Shown in pieces: positions 7,976 to 19,229 of a stretch of DNA of 48,522 nucleotides (position 1 is the first letter of the stretch; every line of letters starts with the position of its first letter). A model generated the notes under the pieces. That model worked only from the letters and a program-made list of their open reading frames with translations, had not been told where the DNA came from and did no database searches. Origin of the DNA: Polyangiaceae bacterium (GTDB taxonomy: Bacteria > Myxococcota_A > Polyangia > Polyangiales > Polyangiaceae); assembly GCA_016929495.1 (NCBI GenBank), contig JAFGIS010000247.1, positions 1 through 48,522 on the forward strand. Direction: 5' to 3'. The translations under genes and the position numbers were made by a program.

Positions 7976-9322
7976 ATGCTCAAGCGAACCGACTACCTGA
8001 CCAAGAACTACGGCAAGCCCGACGGCTGGCGCCTGACCGCCTACGAGCGGATAGGGGGCTATCTCGCGGCGCGCAAGGCGCTCGACATGCAGCCCGAGGC
8101 GGTGGTCGAGGAGATCAAGAAAGCGCACATCCGGGGCCGCGGCGGCGCGGGCTTCGACTGCGGCGTGAAGATGAGCTTCATGCCGAAGGTCTCCGACAAG
8201 CCACACTACCTGGTCGTCAACGCCGACGAGGGAGAGCCTGGCACCTTCAAGGATCGAACCCTCATGGAGCAGAACCCGCACGGTCTGCTCGAAGGCTGCC
8301 TCGTCGCGGCGTACGCGATACGCGCTCACTGCGTCTACATCTACGTGCGCGACGAGCTGCATCTGGCCAAGGCCAGGCTCTCGCAAGCCATCGAGGAAGC
8401 CACGGCGGCGGGCTACCTGGGCACGCGTCCGTACGGGAGGCCGTGGCGCGTGGAAGTGTTCGTTCACAGCGGAGCGGGCGCGTACATCTGCGGGGAAGAA
8501 ACGGCGCTCCTCAACTCACTCGAAGGCCGCCGCGGCCAGCCGCGTATCAAGCCGCCTTTCCCTGCCCAGGTCGGCGCCTTCGGCTGTCCGACGACGGTGA
8601 ACAACGTCGAGACGATCACGGCGGTGGGCATCGCGCTCGGCATGGGAGGCGACGCGTTCAGCCAATTGAGCGCTTTGCATCACTTCAACGACGGCGGCAT
8701 GCGCCTCTTCGGGGTGAGCGGCCACGTCAAGAACCCCGGTATCTTCGAGTGCGCAGTGGGTCTGACGCTGCGAGAGCTCATCTACGATCTCGGCGGTGGC
8801 ACGCTCGGCGATCGGCCCTTGCTCGGTGTGATCCCCGGCGGTTCTTCCTGCCCCGTGCATCGGCCGGACGAGATCGTCAACGTCGTTGGCGATGACCGAT
8901 TCGCACCGTACAACGGTCAGAGCATCCTCGATCTACCGCTCGGCGTGGACACGATTCGCGCGGTCGGGGGCATGTTCGGCACCGGCTGCGCCATGGTCCT
9001 GAGCGACGCAGCCGATCCCGTGCTGGCCCTGCACAACCTGATGCGCTTCTACGCCCACGAGTCGTGCGGACAGTGCACCCCCTGCCGGGAAGGCTGCGCC
9101 TGGATCGCCCGGATCCTGGACAAGATCGTCGGCGGCAAGGGCAGCATGGCGGAGCTCAACCTCATCCACGAGATAGCGTCGAACATCACCGGCAACACCA
9201 TCTGCGCATTCGGGGATGGTGCAGCGATGCCAGCGCTCTCCTTCGTGAGCAAGTACCGCGAGTACTTCGAAGACTACGTGCTCGGCCGTACGGCCCCCCA
9301 CCCGCGAGGGCTCCACGCATGA
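7976..9322 (+). CDS. nuoF: NADH-quinone oxidoreductase subunit F
   Basis: 448 residues. This is the NADH-binding, FMN-containing subunit and holds [4Fe-4S] cluster N3. The nucleotide/FMN Gly-rich loop is GRGGAGF at residues 54-60. The next residues read DCG, where many family members have PTG. NADEGEPGTFKDR and GAGAYICGEETAL are present. N3 ligands are Cys364, Cys367 and Cys370 (CGQCTPC) plus Cys410. The start at 7976 fits the family N-terminus; an upstream in-frame extension to 7898 would overlap nuoE and is not homologous. The stop overlaps the nuoJ start as ATGA, implying translational coupling. There is no nuoG behind it, which is unusual for an E-F pair. Confidence 0.95.
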   Translation: MLKRTDYLTKNYGKPDGWRLTAYERIGGYLAARKALDMQPEAVVEEIKKAHIRGRGGAGFDCGVKMSFMPKVSDKPHYLVVNADEGEPGTFKDRTLMEQNPHGLLEGCLVAAYAIRAHCVYIYVRDELHLAKARLSQAIEEATAAGYLGTRPYGRPWRVEVFVHSGAGAYICGEETALLNSLEGRRGQPRIKPPFPAQVGAFGCPTTVNNVETITAVGIALGMGGDAFSQLSALHHFNDGGMRLFGVSGHVKNPGIFECAVGLTLRELIYDLGGGTLGDRPLLGVIPGGSSCPVHRPDEIVNVVGDDRFAPYNGQSILDLPLGVDTIRAVGGMFGTGCAMVLSDAADPVLALHNLMRFYAHESCGQCTPCREGCAWIARILDKIVGGKGSMAELNLIHEIASNITGNTICAFGDGAAMPALSFVSKYREYFEDYVLGRTAPHPRGLHA

Positions 9323-9936
9323 CGCCCGGAGCTGTGTTTTTCGTGTTCTGCACGCTGACCTGTCTGGTCGGCGCCGTGAGCACGGTCGCCGCGAAGAACC
9401 CCATCCGCAGCGCCGTGGGCCTACTCGCGACGATTCTGGGCATCGCGGGGCTGTATCTGCAGCTCAGAGCCCAGCTGCTCGCGGCCATTCAGCTCATCGT
9501 GTACGCCGGTGCGGTCGTGGTCCTGTTCGTGTTCGTCATCATGCTGCTCGGCCCGGATGCGCGCGGCCGTCCCGCTTCGGTGTCCACCTCGACTTGGTCG
9601 CGTGCGTTCGCGGGGGGCCTGGCCGCGGCGGTCGCACTCGTGGCCGTGGGACTCTCGGCAGTCGCCGCAACCCAGCCGACGGCGCTTGGGCCGGTCGAGC
9701 GCTCCCACGGCAGCGTCGCCGTAGTTGGAGGCTGGCTCTACAGCGGCGCCCTCGTGCCCTTCGAGCTGACGACTGCGCTCTTGATTGTGGCCGTCGTGGG
9801 CGCCGTGGCTGTTGCCCGAGGCCGACGTCCGCCTGCCGCGAGCGTTCCCACGGCGCAGGGCGAGACCCGCCGCATGTTCGGTGGGCCGGTGGAGCCACCG
9901 GAGCCGGCCGCGCCGCCCGAGGAGGAGTCACGATGA
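9319..9936 (+). CDS. nuoJ: NADH-quinone oxidoreductase subunit J
   Basis: 205 residues, the size expected for NuoJ, an integral subunit near the quinone/proton-channel junction of complex I. Five hydrophobic segments are seen, including VFFVFCTLTCLVGAVSTVAA near the N-terminus and the family motif QLIVYAGAVVVLFVFVIM in the middle. A soluble Pro/Glu-rich tail follows the last segment. The ATG at 9319 overlaps the nuoF stop by 4 bases, and its own stop overlaps the nuoK start the same way. Confidence 0.93.
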   Translation: MTPGAVFFVFCTLTCLVGAVSTVAAKNPIRSAVGLLATILGIAGLYLQLRAQLLAAIQLIVYAGAVVVLFVFVIMLLGPDARGRPASVSTSTWSRAFAGGLAAAVALVAVGLSAVAATQPTALGPVERSHGSVAVVGGWLYSGALVPFELTTALLIVAVVGAVAVARGRRPPAASVPTAQGETRRMFGGPVEPPEPAAPPEEESR

Positions 9937-10250
9937 GCCCGCTCGGAACCGTGCTCGAGCAGTACATCCTGCTTTCCGGCGCCATCTTCGCGCTGGGAGC
10001 GGTCGGTTTCCTGGTACGTCGCAACGTTCTGGTCCAGCTCATGAGCGTCGAGTTGATGCTCAACGCGGTCAACCTCGCGCTCGTGGCCTACAACCGCGTC
10101 TACTACGGCGGCGCGCAGGGGCAGACGTTTGCGTTTTTCGTGATCGCGGTGGCAGCGGCGGAAGCGGCGGTCGGTCTCGCCATCGTCGTCGCGCTCTACC
10201 GGCTCAGGTCGAGCGTCAACAGCGACGAGGCCAACGCACTACGGCATTGA
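9933..10250 (+). CDS. nuoK: NADH-quinone oxidoreductase subunit K
   Basis: 105 residues with three membrane helices, the standard NuoK size. The two membrane glutamates needed for proton transfer in this family are Glu40 (MSVELMLNAVNL) and Glu77 (AAAEAAVGLAIV). An excellent Shine-Dalgarno, GGAGGAG, sits just upstream inside nuoJ. It overlaps nuoJ by 4 bases and lies 7 bases before nuoL. Confidence 0.95.
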   Translation: MSPLGTVLEQYILLSGAIFALGAVGFLVRRNVLVQLMSVELMLNAVNLALVAYNRVYYGGAQGQTFAFFVIAVAAAEAAVGLAIVVALYRLRSSVNSDEANALRH

Positions 10251-10257
10251 GCTCAGC

Positions 10258-12878
10258 ATGCAGGCGCTAGCAGACATCTTCCCGCCCACGGACTACACGC
10301 TGCTTCTGGTGATCGCGGCCTTGCCGCTGCTCGGCGCGGTCGTCAACGGAGTCTTCGGAAAACGGCTTGGCCCCGAAGCGGTGTCGCTCATGGCCCTGGC
10401 GGCGGTGGGCGGCTCGTTCGCCTTGAGCGTGGTGGCCTTCCTGATGCTCCATCAGGCCCAGGCGGACGAGATCGCGCGTTTCTCGTGGCGTGGCTGGGAG
10501 TGGCTCGAGCTGTCGCGGCCCCGCGACGGCGGCGCGCTCTCCGTCGATATCGCCTTCTCGCTCGATGCACTGAGCGGCACCATGGCGCTCGTCGTGACGG
10601 GCGTCGGGTTTCTGATCCACTTGTACTCGACGAAGTACATGGCGAAGGACCCGAGCTACCATCGCTTCTTCGCTTACATGAACCTGTTCATCTTCGCGAT
10701 GCTGGTTCTGGTCCTCGCCGACAATCTGCCGGTCTTGTTCATCGGATGGGAAGGTGTCGGCCTCTGCAGCTATCTGCTCATCGGCTTCTGGTTCAAAGAG
10801 GAGAAGAACGCCCGCGCTGGGACCAAGGCTTTCATCGTCAATCGCATCGGCGACTTCGGGCTGCTCGTTGCGATGGCCATGCTCGTCTACTACGTCGGCG
10901 CGCTCGATTGGTCGGGGCTCGAGGCCGGCGCCCAGCGGCTGCTTCGGCCAGTGCAGGTCTGGCCGTGGGGCGCCGACGTTCCCGCCGCGGCCTTGCTGCC
11001 CGAAAGCTGGCGTCACGCGGTGACCGAGCCTCGCTACGTGTGCGGCGCGACAGCGGTGGCCCTGTTGCTTTTCCTCGGCTGTGTCGGCAAGAGCGCACAG
11101 ATACCCCTGTACGTCTGGCTGCCAGATGCCATGGCGGGCCCGACGCCCGTGAGCGCCCTGATCCACGCCGCGACGATGGTGACAGCCGGCGTCTATTTGG
11201 TCTGCCGGACCGCCAACATCTTCGTCCTGAGCCCTTTCGCGATGCTGGTGGTCGCCTCGGTGGGCGCCCTGACCGCCATTTTTGCAGCGACCATCGCGCT
11301 CGTGCAGAACGACATCAAGAAGGTGCTCGCCTACTCCACGATCAGCCAGCTCGGGTACATGTTCCTCGGCGTCGGCGTGGGCGCGTTTGCGGCCGGGTTC
11401 TTCCACGTCGTCACGCACGCGTTTTTCAAGGCCTGCCTGTTCTTGGGCGCGGGCTCGGTCATCCACGCCATACACGTGCGCATCCACGACAGCGACGCGA
11501 GTCAGGATATGCGCAACATGGGTGGGCTCAGGGCGTTCTTGCCCGTGACCTACGCTACGTTCCTTGCTGCGTGGGCGGCGATCGTCGCGGTGCCCCTGAC
11601 GTCCGGGTTCTTCTCCAAGGACGAGATCCTGGTCAAGGCGTTCACCAGCTCGGTCGTGGCCCCCGAGGGCGGCCTGCTCAGGATGGATCACGGCTCATTC
11701 GAGCTGTTCACCTGGCCCGCCTTTGCTTCCCGGCTCCTGTTCGGGCTCGGGGTGGCCGGTGCCGTCCTGACGGCGTTCTACATGACCCGGCTCGTGTTCG
11801 GAATCTTCGAAGGCGAGTTCCGCGGCTGGACCATCGTCCACCGCTACAAGTCCAACGAGGCCGAGCACGGCGAAGCCGACGGCGCTGCGCACGAGGCGCC
11901 TGGGCCGGCGCTCGAGGGACCCCGACCCAAAGAGTCCCCCTGGCAGATGACTCTGCCGCTCGTCGTCCTTGGCGCACTCAGCCTCGGCGGCGGACTGGTG
12001 TGGGTGCACTTCGGCGGCGTCCGCCCGCTCGAACAGTGGCTCGAACCCGTGTTCGCCGGGGCCAGCGCCCACGTACAGACTTCGCCGGATGCCGAGGCCC
12101 TGGAGCACAAGCTCATGGTGCCTGGATTCCTGGCACTCGCGCTCGGTGTCGGGTTCGCCTATTGGATGTACATGATGCGGCGGGGGGCACCCGCTGCTGC
12201 GCTCAGTGGCCGGTTCCCGAGGCTCTATCGCTGGGCGTGCGACAAGTGGCGAGTCGACGAGCTCTACCAGGTGACCGTGGTGGGTGTCCTCGATGCCGTG
12301 GCGGATCTCTGCGCCTGGATGGACAAATGGGTCGTCGACGGCATCATCGCCCGGCTGACTTCCGCGCTCGTGGCGATGTCCGGGGCGATACTGCGCATGC
12401 TGCAGACGGGTCGAGTCCACGTGTACGCCGGTTTCATGGTAGTCGGAGTCGCGGGGCTCGGTTGGTTCTTCATCGTCCCGCGGCCGGCGACGCGGATCGA
12501 CGCGAACATGGCCACGGGCACGTACACGCTCACAGCTTCCCCTGGCTTGGGCTACTCCTATCGCTGGGACGAGGACGGCGACGGTCGCTTCGACACCGAA
12601 CAGTTCGGGGACACGAACACGCTCAAGCTCGATCTGAAGCGCAATGAAACGCGACACGTCGGGCTTCAGGTGAAGAACGTGATCGGCGCCGTGACCACCG
12701 AGCACCATGAGCTCGCTAGACCCCCCGAAGACCTGTCCGGCGCTGTCTCCACCGTGACCATCGACCCGAGTGCCCCGCCTGGGCAGCGGGTCCTCGGGGC
12801 TGATTCGTCGGCGCTCGGCCGGATGTTCGACGTTCTTCCAATCGCCCCCTCCGGGCGCGCCGCGCCAGGAGGTGCGCC

Positions 12879-12882
<4 letters not shown>
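10258..12882 (+). CDS. nuoL: NADH-quinone oxidoreductase subunit L with C-terminal extension
   Basis: 874 residues, clearly longer than the usual 600-700. This is the distal antiporter-like proton-pumping subunit of complex I. The core has the essential Glu165 (FIGWEGVGLCSYLLIGFW), the helix-7 Lys in GKSAQIPLYVWLPDAMAG, and the His-containing VVTHAFFKACLFLGAGSV. A charged loop about residues 535-560 precedes the lateral-helix region. The last hydrophobic segment is at about 726-742 and is followed by a soluble tail of about 132 residues. The tail contains an EF-hand/dockerin-like loop, DEDGDGRFDTE (771-781), in a beta-rich, PKD-like context. The tail is probably periplasmic (inference). The stop overlaps nuoM as ATGA. 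Confidence 0.95.
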
Positions 12883-14725
<1,843 letters not shown>

Positions 14726-14729
<4 letters not shown>

Positions 14730-16225
14730 GCGTTCTGTTCGCGCTGTCGCCGCTCGTTGCCGTCGCCCTGGGTGCGGTGCTTCTGATGTTGGCGGACGCG
14801 TTCGGCAAGCCCGTGGTCGGGGAGGGCAAGGCCGGGGAGCTCGGCCTCTTGAGCGCGGTGATCTTCATCGCGTCGGCCGTCGCCTGCATCGCCGTCTGGC
14901 TGGTGGGGCCGGAGCACATCGAGGCGACGAAGGCGCTCGCGCCGCACCTGGTGATCGATCGATTCAGCATTTTCGTGTGTTTCGTGCTGTCGCTCGGCGC
15001 AGGCCTCGCAGCCCTTTTCGGCGCCGGCTACTTGCCCGAGCACCGCATGGATCGGGGCGAGTTCTTTCCGCTGCTTTTGTGGTCGACCCTGGGAGCGATG
15101 GCCCTGGCGGCGGCAGGGGACCTGATCACCCTGTTCATTGCGCTCGAGACCATGTCCCTGGGCGTCTACTGCATGGTCGGGCTCCGAAGAACGCCGCGTG
15201 CTCTGGAGGCTGCTCTCAAGTACTTCCTGCTCGGCAGCTTTGCGGCAGCGCTACTCCTGTTCGGCTCCGCGTTGCTGTACGGCGTGACCGGACACACGGA
15301 CTTCACCGGGATCGGCACGGCCATTGCGAACGTGGGCACCAAGGGTTCGGAGGTCGGCATCGTTCCTCTGAGCCTCGGGCTGCTGCTCACGCTGGCCGGT
15401 CTCGCGTTCAAGGTGAGCGCCGTGCCCTTCCACATGTGGACCCCCGACGCGTACGAAGGCGCGCCGACGCCGACCACGAGCTACATGGCCGTGGTCGTCA
15501 AAGCCGCGGCGGTCGCCGTTCTCGTGCGCGTGCTGGCCGTGGTCTTCGCCGACGAGCGCCTGTCGAGCTGGGGCGGCACAGGGTGGCCCATGATCGTGGC
15601 CACGCTCGCGGTGCTGACGATGACCGTCGGCAACCTGGTGGCCGGGCGTCAGGAGTCGGTCAAGCGCATGCTGGCGTATTCCTCGATCGCTCATGCCGGC
15701 TACGTTCTCATCGGCGTCGTGGCCATCCCAGCGACCCCCTCGGGAACCGCGAGCGTGCTCTTCTACTTGCTCGGGTACGCCGTCTCGACGGCCGGCGCGT
15801 TCGGCGCGCTCATCCTGTGCGGCCGCGGTGGCGCCGAGACGACGAGCTACGACGATTTCGACGGGTTCGGACGGCGGCACCCGGCAGCGGCTCTGGTGTT
15901 CTCGCTCTTTCTGCTTTCGCTCGCGGGCATTCCACCGACGGCCGGTTTCTTCGCCAAGCTCTACGTCTTCCGGGCCGCCATCGAAGCAGAGATGTACGTG
16001 CTGGCCGTCGTGGGTCTCGTCAACAGCGTGGTCGCGGCCTACTACTACGTGAAGGTGCTGGTGGCGATGTACATGCGCGAGCCCGCGCCCGGTGCGGCGA
16101 CCGCCGAGCCCATGCGCTCGGGCATGGTCGTTGCGGCCTTGCTCGTCGCCGCGGCGCTCGTGCTGCTCATCGGCATCTTCCCGGGTAGCTGGCTCGAGAT
16201 GGCGGCGCTCGCGAAGGTGCGGTGA
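14726..16225 (+). CDS. nuoN: NADH-quinone oxidoreductase subunit N
   Basis: 499 residues, a normal NuoN length. It is an antiporter-like proton-pumping subunit of complex I. Glu141 (FIALETMSLGVYCMVG) and the helix-7 Lys in AFKVSAVPFHMWTPDAYEG are conserved, as is the YSSIAHAGY discontinuous-helix motif. AAAGGAG lies just before the ATG. It is the last gene of the cluster; the next gene is convergent and ends 26 bases away, in a GC-rich stretch with partial dyad symmetry but no U-tract. Confidence 0.95.
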
Positions 16226-16251
16226 GGGGCTGAGGCGGGCCGGGCCGTGGC

Positions 16252-17226
16252 CTATCCGCCGGGCCCCGCCGGAGATACCTTGGCGTGCGCTGCTTCGAGC
16301 CAAGCCGGATGGTCGAGATACCACCGTACGGTGGAGCTCAGCGTGTCCTCGAGACCGTGCACCGCCTGCCAGCCGAGTGCGAGCTTCGCCTTGGACGCGT
16401 CCATCCAGTAGCGCAGGTCGTAGTGGTCGCGGTCCTCGACCTTCTGGATATCTCCGCGGCCGACCAGGTCTCTCACGCGTTCGATGACGGTTTCGGTCAC
16501 GGCCTCGCAGTCTGCCATCGGCGCGATGTTGTACGCCTCACCGCGCTGACCTTTCCTCAACGCAGCTTCGATCCCGGCGACGTGGTCGGCCACGTGTAGC
16601 CACATTCGGCGAGCCGGCGTTCTGAAGAGCGGGAATGGGACTCCGTGCGTGAAACACCAGACCGCCTTGGGGATGGCTTTCTCCGGGAACTGACGCGGGC
16701 CGACCGTGTTGGCGCCCCGCGTGAGCACAAGATCGAGCTCGGTTCTGCCCTTCGCGTAGACAGCGAGCAGCATCTCGGCTGCCGCCTTGGTCACCGCGTA
16801 CGGGTTCTTGGGTCGGAAGGCCATCGATTCGATCCAGGGCTCGCTGGCCGAGGTCGCATCGCCATAGACCTCATCGGTCGACACGTGAACCATTCGGATC
16901 CCCCGCTTGCTGGCCGCAAGAGCCAGGTTGCGAGCTCCCAGCACGTTCGAGCGCCAGAAACAGCTGTCGTCTTCGTTGGAGCGGTCCACGTGGCTCTCGG
17001 CCGCGAAATTGACGATGGCATCGGGCCGCGTTTGCTCGACGATCCGATCGACGGCATCGCGGTCCGCGATATCGGCGCGGAAGTCGCGCACGCCAGGCAT
17101 CAGGTTCTCCAGCATGGAACCCCAACCGGCGAAGTCGATGCCTGAGATCTCGTAGGTCTGACCGAACCTCTCACAGAACGCGGAGGCGATGAATCCAAGG
17201 TGACCGGTTACGATGACGCGTTTCAT
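16252..17226 (-). CDS. Extended SDR, dTDP-glucose 4,6-dehydratase-like
   Basis: 324 residues. An NAD(P)-dependent sugar-nucleotide dehydratase/epimerase of the extended SDR class, closest in motif pattern to RmlB. Seen: N-terminal TGHLGFIAS (the last Gly of the usual GxxGFIGS is Ala), FAAESHVDRS, HVSTDEVYGD with the Asp-Glu pair used by dehydratases, and the YxxxK catalytic pair in NPYAVTKAA. RMWLHVADHVAGIEAAL near residue 220 is also typical. ATG 17226 was chosen because the Rossmann strand begins there; the 65 upstream in-frame residues have no SDR character. No rmlA, rmlC or rmlD is nearby, so the pathway is not shown by context. Confidence 0.88.
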   Translation of the reverse strand: MKRVIVTGHLGFIASAFCERFGQTYEISGIDFAGWGSMLENLMPGVRDFRADIADRDAVDRIVEQTRPDAIVNFAAESHVDRSNEDDSCFWRSNVLGARNLALAASKRGIRMVHVSTDEVYGDATSASEPWIESMAFRPKNPYAVTKAAAEMLLAVYAKGRTELDLVLTRGANTVGPRQFPEKAIPKAVWCFTHGVPFPLFRTPARRMWLHVADHVAGIEAALRKGQRGEAYNIAPMADCEAVTETVIERVRDLVGRGDIQKVEDRDHYDLRYWMDASKAKLALGWQAVHGLEDTLSSTVRWYLDHPAWLEAAHAKVSPAGPGG

Positions 17227-17472
17227 GGGCACCGCCGAGGTGGGTTGTTTGCGGCTGAAGAGGATCCGCTCCGCTCGGGTGACCACGCTTTGGCCCGCGG
17301 CTCGACGCCTGTCAATCTTCAATGACAGGATAGCCCGGTCAGCCCAACTCCCGCGGTTGGGATGGCCTAGCCGTGCGATTTCGGGCCGTTCGCTGGGCGG
17401 GCGGCCAGAGTGTCGCCCCACACGGGTAGCCGGCCGCGAGGTAGTATGGGTGGGCCATATGCAGCAATATGG

Positions 17473-18111
17473 TCAGTCCCGCCGCAGACTGAACCGCACC
17501 TGGGGCGGCGCTCCCTTCGCGGTCGGCGGTCCGTAGCTCAGCTCCAAGTCATTGGCGCTCTCGGGGACCTCGAAGGTGAGCCAGCCCGCGGCTGTCTCTT
17601 CCGGCTCCAGGCGCGTGGCCCGGAGCGTCGGCTCGCAGCCGGCGAGCGTGAAGTAGTAGCTCCTACCGTGTGAGTCGCGGACCCACGCGTAGAACGGATT
17701 GATCATCACCGCAGTAGCGGCGGTACTGTCGACCTTGACTTCGACGCCGAGCTTCACGTTGCCCGGGCGTGGTCGGAAGTACGGTTCCGTTTCGCAGTGT
17801 TTGATGTGCTCGACTCGGAAGCGGTAGTCATCGGTGCTCGCGGTTTCGCCGATTCTGTGGAGCTTGGTCGGTGGCGCTGGCACCTTCGGAGCCTGGTCGT
17901 CTTGCGTCGGTGCCGGGCGCTGCTCTGTAAGAGCCGCGTCTTGCTCCAGAGCCGTCGCGTCTCGCTGTGCCGGAGCAGCGGCGTCGGTCACGTCCGTTGT
18001 CGGTGGCCCGGTCGAACGGCACGCAACCAGAACCGTCCCGGCGGACACGAAGCTCAGCGCGGCGCCGCACAGCGTGCCCGGGATCGGCCAGCGAAGCTGC
18101 GGCTGGGCCAT
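17473..18111 (-). CDS. Lipoprotein with DUF4352-like Ig-fold domain
   Basis: 212 residues from ATG 18111. A signal peptide (CGAALSFVSAGTVLVAC) has a plausible lipobox with Cys31. A Thr/Ala/Pro/Gln-rich linker of about 55 residues follows. The rest is a beta-rich domain of about 110 residues with VKLGVEVKVDSTAATAVMIN, FYAWVRDSHGRSYYF and GWLTFEVPESAND. This matches the layout of DUF4352 (telomeric-repeat-binding-factor-2-like) extracellular immunoglobulin-like domains. The role is unknown. It is divergent from the lipoprotein gene at 18309; the 197 bases between them serve both promoters. Confidence 0.75.
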   Translation of the reverse strand: MAQPQLRWPIPGTLCGAALSFVSAGTVLVACRSTGPPTTDVTDAAAPAQRDATALEQDAALTEQRPAPTQDDQAPKVPAPPTKLHRIGETASTDDYRFRVEHIKHCETEPYFRPRPGNVKLGVEVKVDSTAATAVMINPFYAWVRDSHGRSYYFTLAGCEPTLRATRLEPEETAAGWLTFEVPESANDLELSYGPPTAKGAPPQVRFSLRRD

Positions 18112-18308
18112 CGCGCCGATCGGGCCACGCCCGGCGCCGCGCTGCAAGCCACCGCTGTGGGCTGCGCGCGGGACGGCCAATTGGCCGGGTTCGAATCACG
18201 TGGGATGCACCGGGCGAGGGCGGCCGGGACACGGGCAACCGGCGCCTCTGCGGGATAAGCTCCGCCGGCGGGCGTGGGCTTCTGTCCGCGTCCTCGTGCG
18301 GAGGTTTC

Positions 18309-19214
18309 ATGTTCAGGTCCATTCGTTTTGCGAGTCGAACCGTGCCCTTGTTGCTGCTGGCGTGTGGGTTCGGCTGTGGTTGCAGGAAACAGGACCCGGT
18401 ACAGACGCGCAAAGCGATTGTGCGTGCCACGCCCGTGGGAGTGCCTGTTGATGCTGGGGTCGTGATCGATGCGGTGAACCCGGCAGGTGTGGCTCCCTAC
18501 GCCGGACCCGTGGCCATGGTGTTCGGAACCGTGACCATGAAAGGCGACCCGCCGCCGCGGCTCGATCGCGTGCTCGCGAAGATCCCGACGCAATGCGAAG
18601 GTGCGGCCTCCGTCTACGGCAGCCTGTTTCGGGAAGGCAAGGGCCGTGCGGTCGCCGACGCGATGGTGGCCGTGACCGGATACAAGGGCTACGTGCCGGC
18701 GCGTGAGCCATCCCACCGGGTGAAGGTGGATCACTGCGCGTGGGAATCGAGAACCGTAGCGCTCAGCTTCGGTCAGCGCATCGAAATCATCAACGAGAGC
18801 ACGCGGACGTACGTTCCGAAGCTCCTGGGCAGTCCACAACAAGCCATGTTGGTCTCCGTTCCGCACGGCGATCCCGTGGCTGTCTACCCGCTGCATCCGG
18901 GGCGGTACGTGCTGGCCGACGCGGGTTTTCCTTTCATGCAAGCAGACGTCTTCGTCGTCAAATACTCGACCCATGATGTGACCGATCTCGGCGGACACTA
19001 CTCCATCGGTGGAGTGCCGCCGGGAGAAGTGACCGTGACGGCCTTCTTGCCTGCGATCGGCGCCCAGGCCAGCACCAAGGTCAAGCTCTTGCCGAATGCG
19101 TCGCGACGCGTGGATTTGACGCTGAAGTTCGATGCTTCAGCGCTCAAAGCTGCCGAGCCCAGCGACGCGGGCACAGCCGAAGCGGCGAAAGCCGCCGAGC
19201 TCGTTCCCGAGTAG
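18309..19214 (+). CDS. Lipoprotein, cupredoxin-like and carboxypeptidase-regulatory-like
   Basis: 301 residues, ATG preceded by GGAGG. The signal peptide VPLLLLACGFGCGC contains candidate lipobox cysteines. After a short linker, residues about 60-220 hold GTVTMKGDPPP, VDHCAWESRTVALSFGQRIEIINES and PLHPGRYVLADAG, a pattern seen in plastocyanin-like/carboxypeptidase-regulatory-like exported proteins. Residues about 220-270 have GGHYSIGGVPPGEVTVTAF, the typical end of a carboxypeptidase regulatory (CarboxypepD_reg) beta-sandwich. The tail is Ala/Glu-rich. The copper ligands of true cupredoxins are not evident. Probably a surface or periplasmic structural lipoprotein; function unknown. Confidence 0.78.
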   Translation: MFRSIRFASRTVPLLLLACGFGCGCRKQDPVQTRKAIVRATPVGVPVDAGVVIDAVNPAGVAPYAGPVAMVFGTVTMKGDPPPRLDRVLAKIPTQCEGAASVYGSLFREGKGRAVADAMVAVTGYKGYVPAREPSHRVKVDHCAWESRTVALSFGQRIEIINESTRTYVPKLLGSPQQAMLVSVPHGDPVAVYPLHPGRYVLADAGFPFMQADVFVVKYSTHDVTDLGGHYSIGGVPPGEVTVTAFLPAIGAQASTKVKLLPNASRRVDLTLKFDASALKAAEPSDAGTAEAAKAAELVPE

Positions 19215-19229
19215 AGCAATCGGGCTGGC

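Noticed and set aside
10267..11691. 474-codon minus-strand frame inside nuoL
   Set aside because: His/Asp/Glu/Arg-rich antisense shadow of a strongly conserved membrane protein.
16226..16290. Convergent GC-rich dyad between nuoN and the SDR gene as a terminator
   Set aside because: The pairing is imperfect, overlaps the SDR 3' coding end and lacks a U-tract.
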